Assembly: GCF_001663375.1 (NCBI RefSeq)
Contig: NZ_LCTF01000007.1
Location: forward strand, 21,533 to 85,532
Length of the DNA stretch: 64,000 nucleotides
Direction of reading: 5' to 3'
From: Caldivirga sp. MU80
Lineage (GTDB): Archaea > Thermoproteota > Thermoprotei > Thermoproteales > Thermocladiaceae
The stretch's first letter is position 1. Each line of letters opens with the position of its first letter. The position numbers were made by a program, and so were the translations under genes. Under the pieces are notes generated by a model. The model saw only the letters and a list, made by a program, of their open reading frames with translations. It was not told the DNA's origin and ran no database searches. Shown in pieces: positions 26,232 to 33,647 of this stretch.

Positions 26232-29200
26232 ATGGTAAACCGTTATGAAGCATTAGGCTTCGTGGATAGGCCATTCAACCCAAGTGGACTCCCCCCAATG
26301 ACTAGGCGTTACGCTACAATGGGTCTTGATAAGGAGATCAGTGAGGTGATGAAGGCAATCGACGTCTTCCTGAGGGGAAGTGATAACATGCTCCTAGTCA
26401 TAATTGGACCCTATGGCTTTGGTAAATCAGACCTACTTGATGATGTTGAGGAGAGACTTAAGGGGCTTAACATCGACACTATTAGAACGGCGCTAAGCCT
26501 CAGCATGAGCATTAAGGATTTCTTGATCAGTAGGCTTCGTGATAGGGACCCTAGTAAGCCAATGGTTATAATGTTCGATGAGGCAGATGAATTAACTAGG
26601 GCTGTGTTAATGTCCGGCGGCGTGAATAGTGATGTTAAAAACGCCATTATGCAGGTCACCGGGTTAATAAGGGCTATACTTGAACCTAAGAATTACGCAT
26701 CTCTGCTTAACCTGAAGCCAAGTAGCCTAGGCAGGATAATGATAATAGCCGCCTTCACCCCCCAGCTCTACTACAGCATACTAAGGAACAGCGTACCTGA
26801 TGTGTTCGACATAGCCAGAGGCAGGGTGTTTAAGGAGGTGGTGATTGATGATAGGGTGCCTTACTGGCTTTATGAGGCCATAGTCGAGAATAGGCTCCTA
26901 TCGTACTCAACGCCGGAAAGGCTTAAGGCGATTAAGGATGGTAAAATCAGCCCACTATGGCCATTTAACAGGGAACTGCTATCATTAATCTACCTGATAG
27001 CCAGGAGGATGGAGAATGGGCAAGCCTCACCGAGGAACCTCATCAAGTTGACCTCCAAGTTATTTGAAATGGCCATTGAGAATAATGGACAATTAAGCGT
27101 TAACCTAGTGCTTAGTTTCGTAACATCTGAACTGGGTAAGTACGTTAACCTCGATTTACTCAATGAACTGAAGACATATGGTGATGAGGTGCTGGGCGTG
27201 GCATTATCAGGCATACCAGTTAAGGCCAATTCAAACATTGAATTAACTGGGCTTGTTGAGAAGGTTAAGGTTATTGAGGTTAACCCAGATAACCCAAGCG
27301 AGTTACGCAAGGTGAATAATGTAAGGATGATTTACGGTAAGCCGCCCATAATAGTCGACGACTTAAGGAACCTATCCATAGAATATGGCTCATACTACAC
27401 GGTGCCAACCGATAGAGGCATTAGGTTATTCGTAATACTCCCACCTGATGCAAACCTGGAGGGTTTCGTAGGTTATGATGCGTATATACTGAAGAAGGGC
27501 ATCCACGATAAGTTACTAGGCTTAGTTAGCACTGAAGGTGCCAGCGTTGATGAGTTAGGCAACTTCATTAAGCAGTTAGCCGCCATGAAGCCTGTTGATG
27601 TGGCTGGTAGGATAATCGGTATGCTAGCTAAGAGCGATGCAATTAAGGTTCAGGATGGCTTAAGGGTAGCCATTGTTGATAATGTGCTGGATGCTAGACT
27701 GGCCTACGCAACACTCGATAACCCAGATAAGGTGGCTAGTATTGCGTTGAACTGCGGTGTTAAGGTAAATGGGCAGGTTAAGTACGTGGACGGCTTAATA
27801 GCCCTAGTGGTTAATGACCAGGTGTTAACTAATCAATTAAACACAAACCTAAACATTAAGTGGTGCAACACATACGATGCATCCCAGAGAATCCTCCTTC
27901 TGAGTTACGGCTCAGATAGCATTGAGGAGTTAAGGAACACGTTGATAGGCCTATACGTGCTTTCAAGGTTCAGCAAAGTGCCCAGTGAGTACAGTAGCCA
28001 AGTTCAAGTTGCAATGAGGTTCATCGAGAGAGTGAGCGCCTTTAGGGACTCGTTAAGGAACCACATACTTCAATACACCCTAGGCCTACCCAGGAGGAGA
28101 GAGGGTAAGAGGGACGCCATTAGGGGTATTGTTGAGAGTTGGATTGAGGGTAAGGTCGACCAGCAGTTGCCACCAGCCTTTAGGTGCGGTGATAAGCCAT
28201 GCATCTCCAGGGTTGAGTCAACCCTAGTCAACTATCTAAGTAACGTGGGTAAGCCCATTGACGAGAGGGAACTTGAGCAGATAATAAGGGGGCTCTTCCC
28301 GGTGCAATTGTGGAGGGAGTTCAGGGAGCATGACCTCGTGGAGCTTATGAGACTCAGGGGGCTACTACACGACCATAATGGTAAGTACATCCTGACCGTT
28401 GGTGATGGATTTAGAAGAGCTGTTGAGGATACGTGCAGTAGAATAAGGGAGCTGAGTAAATCACTGGACAGCGGCATAACCATTAATATTAATGGTGTCA
28501 ACCTAACTCTGCAGGCCGGTTTAAGCAACCTGCAGGGTAGTGTTAAGGCTCTTGAGGATGAGTGTAGGCTACTCATGACTGTGATAAGGAATCCAAGTGA
28601 GGATGACTTAAAGAGGCTGGCTAAAATAAACTTAAGACTATTGGACATTCAAAGCGAGGCGGATGAGGTTAAGGGTAAGGAGGGGAACCTAGTTAACGAA
28701 ATTAAGGCGATTATAGGCAACTTGAACACAATTATCGATTCCATAGGTGGTGAGCAGGGCATAAGGGCTGAGCTTAAGGATGCCGTGAGGGCTAAGGTAA
28801 ATGAACTTAAGGAACTCATCAATAGGGTTGTGGGTAACCTGAACGGGTTAAGCGTAGATAAGGCATATGAGGCTTTAAAGGCCCTTAATGATAATGTAAC
28901 AAAGGAGATTAATAGACTCAGGAGGGAACTTGAAGTGGCCACTTCAATACTCCTCTACGCACACGAATACTCAATGATAACCATGACCCTGTCTAAGATT
29001 AGCCAACTGATTAATGAGGGGGATTCAGTGCTGAAGGGCAACACCAGCATCGACGTTGTTGACTCTATCGTTGAACTACTCAGCAGGGACTCACTGGAGG
29101 ACTTGGAAATAGCCCTAAGCGAATATGAGAGCAGGGTTAAGGAAGCCAGGGCTAGGTTAATGGACTACATCAACAAGGCGAGGTTTAAGGTTACTAAGAT

Positions 29201-29531
29201 CAGCAACTCGATTAACTGGCTTAGGCATAGGGGTTTACTTAACCAGGACGTAGCCATACCAAGCCTCAACTTCACTAACCTAAATGAACTGAGGATGAGT
29301 ATTGAGAACTTGGTGGCCATAAACAAATTGATCGCTAGTAAGCTTAGTGAAATATCAAATAAACTCAACGTACCCTTAAGCGTACTAACCTACATAGCAT
29401 CCAATGGGCCTAACGTTGGTATAGACGAGGTTGTTATGGCGAGGGAACTTGGGATGGAATCGAAGGATGTTGTTAATTACCTTGAAACCCTATGGAGAGC
29501 TAAACTGGTGGAGAAGCGTTATGTCTCCTAG
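26232..29531 (+). CDS. Large AAA-type ATPase with coiled coil and wHTH end
   Basis: A 1099-residue protein. An N-terminal P-loop ATPase has Walker A GPYGFGKS (59-66) and Walker B MVIMFDEADE (111-120), in the style of Orc/Cdc6-like or STAND-like AAA modules. A poorly defined middle follows. Residues ~740-1030 are heptad-rich and Lys/Glu/Leu-rich (coiled coil), and the last ~55 residues look like a winged helix (GIDEVVMARELGMESKDVVNYLE). The gene overlaps the next by 11 bp, and that overlaps a NurA-type nuclease. The plan suggests an ATP-driven machine on DNA ends. It is not HerA: no HerA motifs are seen. Confidence 0.8.
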   Translation: MVNRYEALGFVDRPFNPSGLPPMTRRYATMGLDKEISEVMKAIDVFLRGSDNMLLVIIGPYGFGKSDLLDDVEERLKGLNIDTIRTALSLSMSIKDFLISRLRDRDPSKPMVIMFDEADELTRAVLMSGGVNSDVKNAIMQVTGLIRAILEPKNYASLLNLKPSSLGRIMIIAAFTPQLYYSILRNSVPDVFDIARGRVFKEVVIDDRVPYWLYEAIVENRLLSYSTPERLKAIKDGKISPLWPFNRELLSLIYLIARRMENGQASPRNLIKLTSKLFEMAIENNGQLSVNLVLSFVTSELGKYVNLDLLNELKTYGDEVLGVALSGIPVKANSNIELTGLVEKVKVIEVNPDNPSELRKVNNVRMIYGKPPIIVDDLRNLSIEYGSYYTVPTDRGIRLFVILPPDANLEGFVGYDAYILKKGIHDKLLGLVSTEGASVDELGNFIKQLAAMKPVDVAGRIIGMLAKSDAIKVQDGLRVAIVDNVLDARLAYATLDNPDKVASIALNCGVKVNGQVKYVDGLIALVVNDQVLTNQLNTNLNIKWCNTYDASQRILLLSYGSDSIEELRNTLIGLYVLSRFSKVPSEYSSQVQVAMRFIERVSAFRDSLRNHILQYTLGLPRRREGKRDAIRGIVESWIEGKVDQQLPPAFRCGDKPCISRVESTLVNYLSNVGKPIDERELEQIIRGLFPVQLWREFREHDLVELMRLRGLLHDHNGKYILTVGDGFRRAVEDTCSRIRELSKSLDSGITININGVNLTLQAGLSNLQGSVKALEDECRLLMTVIRNPSEDDLKRLAKINLRLLDIQSEADEVKGKEGNLVNEIKAIIGNLNTIIDSIGGEQGIRAELKDAVRAKVNELKELINRVVGNLNGLSVDKAYEALKALNDNVTKEINRLRRELEVATSILLYAHEYSMITMTLSKISQLINEGDSVLKGNTSIDVVDSIVELLSRDSLEDLEIALSEYESRVKEARARLMDYINKARFKVTKISNSINWLRHRGLLNQDVAIPSLNFTNLNELRMSIENLVAINKLIASKLSEISNKLNVPLSVLTYIASNGPNVGIDEVVMARELGMESKDVVNYLETLWRAKLVEKRYVS

Positions 29532-30183
29532 CCCACCGTTGATAATAGCCGTGGTTGATGACCTAGACAGTGAGTTATGCAGATTTGTACAATGCATACG
29601 TAACTACGACTTTAATAGTAGGGCTGACGTATTGATGTGCCTTAAACAATGTCCAGGGGCAAGGGCGCACATAGTGATTAATGTAAACAACTGCAACTGG
29701 AGTGGCCCTGTAATTTACGGTAACGTCACCCTTAGGTCAATCAAGTGCTGTGGCGGTGAACAAGCCACGTCAACCATAGTGAGGTCAAGGACTGATCAAT
29801 CCCCCATCTCTAGCCAAGTGGAGGATGGATGCGTGAGGTTAACTAATGAGGGCTTAATCATAACCGGCTACATTCCTAAGATATACTTAAACTTGATGGT
29901 TAATATACTGTTGAATGATATTAATGCCCTATGGGGTAACGTGGTGAATAATGGGGTGGTTAACAGGTTGGTTAACATTGTGCTGGCGGAGAGGTATTCA
30001 CTTGGGTTATCCAAGACGCTGATGGGGCTTGTTAAGGCCCTTAAGACAGGGGATGCGTCGAACCTGGACAGGGAGACTGTGAGTATACTTGAGGGGCTGG
30101 GTATATTGGATTCAGGGGTGTTGGTGGATAAGGATAAGTTAAGGGCACTGATAGACGAGGTGACTAAGATTGTATACCCTTGA
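29521..30183 (+). CDS. Hypothetical middle gene of ATPase-NurA operon
   Basis: A 220-residue protein I do not recognise. The N-terminal half (~1-85) is strand-rich with several cysteines (LCRFVQCIRN, MCLKQCPG, NNCNW, KCCGG), which could bind a metal. The C-terminal half is helical. ATG 29521 is chosen because it overlaps the ATPase stop by 11 bp and the earlier in-frame start lies deep inside the ATPase. Its end overlaps the NurA gene by 14 bp. Position implies it links or regulates the ATPase and nuclease. Confidence 0.65.
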   Translation: MSPSPPLIIAVVDDLDSELCRFVQCIRNYDFNSRADVLMCLKQCPGARAHIVINVNNCNWSGPVIYGNVTLRSIKCCGGEQATSTIVRSRTDQSPISSQVEDGCVRLTNEGLIITGYIPKIYLNLMVNILLNDINALWGNVVNNGVVNRLVNIVLAERYSLGLSKTLMGLVKALKTGDASNLDRETVSILEGLGILDSGVLVDKDKLRALIDEVTKIVYP

Positions 30184-31066
30184 GCCACTGATAGGTAGCG
30201 TATACAGGTTAAGTGAAATTGACTTAACGCAAATTGGTGCTGAACTCGAGCAGCTTGAGGATGATGAACTCGTAGTTGAGGTTAACGCTGAACCCATTGA
30301 TTACACCGTTGCGGCTGTGGATTCCGGGTTCACGCTTGTTAAGTACCTTGGATTGATGGTTGGTCTAATAAACGTTGCTATGGTACTACCCCCAGAATCA
30401 AGTAGAAGTAGGTTCATTGCGAGGATAATCAATGATGAGAGGTCCCTTGGGGCAGTTGCCAAGCTTGAGGAACTTAACGCAACACATGAACTGCTTGATG
30501 ATAGGGACGTGGTGTTGGTAGATGGGCCACTGTTAACTGAGGGTGAGGGTGACGGTAGGTTAAGGGCACTGGTGAATAAGGCACTTGGCACTGGGCGTTA
30601 CATATTATCCTTCACCAAGGAGGTGCGCCTTAACCGGGTCATTAATAGGCTGCTTAAGGCTGATAAGCCAATTAATGAGGCATCACTATTCTTCGCACTG
30701 TTGGAACGCTTCAGGTTAAGGCATGGGTCAAGGGGTGTGTTGATAACCACCCCAGTGAACCTGCAGGGTGAGGTTGTGGGTTTTTACATGCAGGCACATG
30801 GTGGCAGTCCACCTGTTTACGTTGAAGCCACCAGTAACGTGATTAAGAACCTAGGTGTGCTGGGCACTGTGGCGCTAATGATGAGTAGGGAGAATTACCC
30901 TATACCACTTTACATAGCTGATAAAATCTCTAAGGTCAGTGATGAGTTAAGGAGGTGGTTCATAATGGCCCTCCTAAGGGTAGGCAGCATGAGTGATGTT
31001 GACCCCCTACTGTATAGGTATATTAGGGATGTGCTTGGTTACGCTAGGGGGAGGAACCTTTATTAG
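30170..31066 (+). CDS. nurA: NurA-type nuclease
   Basis: A 298-residue protein with the NurA layout. The first acidic residue is D51 in AAVDSGFT, a second is D118 in VVLVDGPL, and a C-terminal YPIPLYIADKIS motif (~243-253) contains D251. NurA is a 5'-3' nuclease that works in a ring with the HerA translocase during DNA-end processing. Here the partner gene is a different, coiled-coil ATPase, and no herA, mre11 or rad50 adjoins. The start at TTG 30170 overlaps the previous gene by 14 bp. It is convergent with a regulator gene and overlaps it by 23 bp. Confidence 0.78.
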   Translation: MYTLEPLIGSVYRLSEIDLTQIGAELEQLEDDELVVEVNAEPIDYTVAAVDSGFTLVKYLGLMVGLINVAMVLPPESSRSRFIARIINDERSLGAVAKLEELNATHELLDDRDVVLVDGPLLTEGEGDGRLRALVNKALGTGRYILSFTKEVRLNRVINRLLKADKPINEASLFFALLERFRLRHGSRGVLITTPVNLQGEVVGFYMQAHGGSPPVYVEATSNVIKNLGVLGTVALMMSRENYPIPLYIADKISKVSDELRRWFIMALLRVGSMSDVDPLLYRYIRDVLGYARGRNLY

Positions 31067-31472
31067 TTGATTCCTCATCAACGGCCTTAAGCATGTTCGC
31101 CACGTCCTGTGCCCTCTGTATGTAAATGTACTTATACTTACCCCTCTTCTCAACGTTAATCAAGCCAAGTTCATTAAGCCTCCTCACTATCCTGAAGAGC
31201 GTTGACTTAGGTATATTAAGGTCCCTACCTATCATGGACTGAACCACTGGCTTATTACCCTTACTTAGCAGGTACCTAAGCACCCTTACCTCATCTGTGT
31301 TTAACCTCACCTTATTCACATCGTCCTTAACCCCAATTGCCTCATCACCAGTGTTAGGATTGCCTTTAGTCAGCCTAACCTTAATATCATATATCATGTA
31401 ACCCAGCACCATTATTAGGAAAACCTCCATCATAGTCATTATAACCATTACATTGCCTAAAGGCGGTTGCAC
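31044..31472 (-). CDS. Membrane-anchored winged-helix regulator
   Basis: A 142-residue protein with an N-terminal membrane helix (~8-28), a linker, and a C-terminal winged helix (~58-125: TDEVRVLRYLLSKG, IPKSTLFRIVRRLNELG, then a basic wing KRGKYKYIYIQ). Membrane-tethered HTH proteins of this form are common in Crenarchaeota, and targets are unknown. GTG 31472 overlaps the upstream gene's stop by 16 bp, so they form an operon. Its 3' end overlaps the NurA gene tail by 23 bp. Confidence 0.7.
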   Translation of the reverse strand: MQPPLGNVMVIMTMMEVFLIMVLGYMIYDIKVRLTKGNPNTGDEAIGVKDDVNKVRLNTDEVRVLRYLLSKGNKPVVQSMIGRDLNIPKSTLFRIVRRLNELGLINVEKRGKYKYIYIQRAQDVANMLKAVDEESTNKGSSP

Positions 31473-32161
31473 TCATTAATCACCCTCGTAACAGTGTTCT
31501 CAATCTTCTCAGTAAGCACCGTTAATAGGCCTAGGGTCCTTATAGTCCCATTGGCTAGCACCATGTATCCGTAATTCTCCATGCCGCTTAACCCCAACTC
31601 TGCTAGACCCTTAGCTACGCATTCACTATTCTTAAGTCTCCCAATAATGCCTATGGTTACGTTGGCTGAGCCAATGGCTAAGCCACCACCTAGGTTTATT
31701 AATATGACCGCCGCCGCATCATTGACCTTTAAAACTTTATATACTTCATCATTACCCTTACTCACCAACCACCCCTTATCATTAAGCATCTGAGCCACCT
31801 CAATGTTAGATATGGGCGTGTTGGTCATATAAGACATCTCCTCTATTAACTCACCTAGGGCGTTAAGCAGTATCCTTAGCTCATCAACACTTTTAATACC
31901 CTTAAGCGTTATTGATGGTATCAGGACAGCCATCCTGGAATCCTTAACGTAGTCAGCGTAGAAGCCTAGGGAGCCAACGGCTGGTGCTATTATTGAGAAT
32001 TCCTCCTCGTTAACAGGAGTTATTGTAGCTATTCTAAACTCTATTAAACCCGTGTTAATCATCCTATTAAACGATAGCTCAATTAACTTACCATTAACCA
32101 TCGAGTAAATCTTCGACCTCTCCACACCTCCACTAACCTCCTCAACAATAACACTATCCAT
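31457..32161 (-). CDS. Hypothetical protein paired with regulator
   Basis: A 234-residue alpha/beta protein, not recognised. It lacks membrane helices and cysteine motifs. The C-terminal half has a hydrophobic glycine-rich strand-turn (VILINLGGGLAIGSANVTIG). It is translationally coupled to the membrane-anchored regulator and may be its sensor or partner (inference). A TATA-like TATATTTAAAAG on the minus strand (~32185-32196) is at leaderless spacing from ATG 32161. Confidence 0.6.
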   Translation of the reverse strand: MDSVIVEEVSGGVERSKIYSMVNGKLIELSFNRMINTGLIEFRIATITPVNEEEFSIIAPAVGSLGFYADYVKDSRMAVLIPSITLKGIKSVDELRILLNALGELIEEMSYMTNTPISNIEVAQMLNDKGWLVSKGNDEVYKVLKVNDAAAVILINLGGGLAIGSANVTIGIIGRLKNSECVAKGLAELGLSGMENYGYMVLANGTIRTLGLLTVLTEKIENTVTRVINECNRL

Positions 32162-32348
32162 TATGGGATAATTTCAAGTAGGCAACTTTTAAATATATCG
32201 TCCTGCAATAATCATGAGACTGAATCCCCGAATTGAGTATTGTTATGACTAGGTTACATTTAAGGCGTAGCCGTAATAAATGGATCCATTTGCGCCATAT
32301 ATGACCTCGTTAAAATGGCCTGGACACTGTAGCAGTCAACATGGTTAA

Positions 32349-32530
32349 ATGACCCCCTTCCCGTTCCAGTGGGGTGGGTTTTTCGTTGTGGGGGGTCTTG
32401 GGTGTTGCCTCGTCTGTTGTGGGGTTGGTGGTCTTGTTCTTGGGGTGGTGGTAAGGGTGGGGTATCGCCCCACCGGCTCATCCAAAAAGCCCAAACCCCC
32501 TTTCAGAGGCACCAGGAAAACACAAGGCAA
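32349..32530 (-). mobile_element. Remnant of an IS605-type element 3' end
   Basis: Minus-strand sequence ends with GGGAAGGGGGTCAT at 32349, preceded by AAGACCCCCCAC and related right-end landmarks of the copies at 7.8, 33.4 and 63.8 kb. Upstream of that, a frame reads LDEPVGRYPTLTTTPRTRP, which looks like the variable C-terminal tail of a TnpB protein. The central tnpB domains are absent. It lies in the 690-bp gene-poor stretch 32162-32853. Confidence 0.5.
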
Positions 32531-32597
32531 AGGGGGAATTAAAATGTAACCAGAAGCAGAAATACTGGACAATAGGTTAAAACTTTAAACCAACTAA

Positions 32598-32768
32598 GAA
32601 ACAACACCACCCCTAGAAGAGGCGAAGCTTGTCTACTCGTTGCTAAGTACAGTCGACGGTGGGTTAAGGTACGGTGTAAGGTTCATTATACACCACCACG
32701 TATCAAAAGACTTCAACGCAGACCCGGCCACGGAGGTCAAGGATGTATTAAAGCGCTTCATGAAATAA
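32598..32768 (+). pseudogene. 3' fragment of an unidentified gene
   Basis: An open frame without a start codon, running from a stop at 32595 to TAA ending at 32768. It encodes about 56 residues including EEAKLVYSLLSTVDGGLRYG and ATEVKDVLKRFMK. Its composition is protein-like, matching a C-terminal end. No family is recognised. It was probably left when an insertion or deletion removed the 5' part, next to the IS605-type remnant. Confidence 0.4.
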
Positions 32769-32853
32769 GGACTAGTGGGAATGTGATTAAGGGAATCAGA
32801 TTATCTTCATTTCGATTAAATACCTTAACCATTATCTTCGTTACCCTAATGCC

Positions 32854-33518
32854 TTAACCGCACCCACCGCTTTTACTAACGTTGATAGCCGCAACTAGGT
32901 TTAGTATTTCCTTGTAGGGTGGTTCATTCCTTGGGTCATCGCTGACCCACTTATACCTAACTATACCTTGATCATCAAGAATGAAGGCTGCCCTCTTAGC
33001 CAGCTTCTTAAGTCCCAACAGATCCTCAAGCACGAGGCCGTACTTCTCAATGAACTGCCTATTGAAGTCACTTAGTAGCGTGAAGTTGAGCCTATTAGCC
33101 TCCTTAAAGGCCTTTAATGCCCATGGCTGGTCAACGCTTATGGCTATTACCTCTGCGTTAGCCTTATTCATTATACTCATGTTATCCCTAATAGTGCACA
33201 ACTCCTTAGTGCACACTGGGCTAAACGCCGCAGGGAACGTCAGTATGACAAAGAGCAAGCCTCGCCCTTTAGGGCGGGGTTGTCCCACTACGTGGGGTTT
33301 CAGCGATGGGTTTATAAGATCCAGCTCTGCAGAGGTTATTAGTAACCCCGTAATAGGCGGGGTAACTGTCGAGACCCCCAGAGTGAAACCCCGCCCCTCA
33401 AGGGCGGGAAGGGGGTCATCACAGGCTTACCCTTACCTAGAAAGTCGCTTAGTCTCCTTACCTTTAGGTCTGTGTCTAGGAGTTCGAAGTCAGGTGCCCT
33501 CTCCCCTACCTCGACCAT
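32854..33518 (-). pseudogene. Peroxiredoxin split by a miniature element
   Basis: The N-terminal part (33420-33518) starts MVEVGERAPDFELLDTDLKV and reaches GKGKPV. The C-terminal part (32854-33249) resumes VILTFPAAFSPVCTKEL, with the peroxidatic cysteine and its T/S-x-x-C context, and ends KSGGCG. Removing 33250-33419 (170 bp) rejoins the frame as GKGKPVVILTFPAAF and gives a 164-residue peroxiredoxin of normal length. The interval is the IS605-derived element, so the copy here is interrupted and out of frame. ATG 33518 is favoured by a TATA-like TTATAAAC ~27 bp upstream. A functional peroxiredoxin would have to lie elsewhere. Confidence 0.85.
33250..33419 (+). mobile_element. IS605-derived miniature element, copy C
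   Basis: About 170 bp inside the peroxiredoxin gene, oriented opposite to it. Left end: CCTCGCCCTTTAGGGCGGGG hairpin at 33260-33279. Right end: AACCCCGTAATAGGCGGGGT hairpin (33343-33362), GAGACCCCC, GTGAAACCCC, hairpin CCGCCCCTCAAGGGCGG, then GGGGGTCAT ending at 33419. It aligns with copy A at 7.7 kb across both ends. It has no coding capacity, so it must have moved using a transposase supplied in trans. Confidence 0.8.
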
Positions 33519-33647
33519 GGTCATCCAGCCGTGTTAAACTGTTTATAAGGGTTTGTGGGCTATTCTAAGTTGCTGAACAGCCACAAGGCTGGGTGCGGTT
33601 AAACCAAGGTGTAGCTTATTCAGTACGCCTTAACCTGATGGGAGGGG

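Noticed and set aside
29431..29520. N-terminal extension of the middle gene of the ATPase-NurA operon
   Set aside because: The extension lies entirely within the ATPase gene; the ATG at 29521 gives the normal short overlap.
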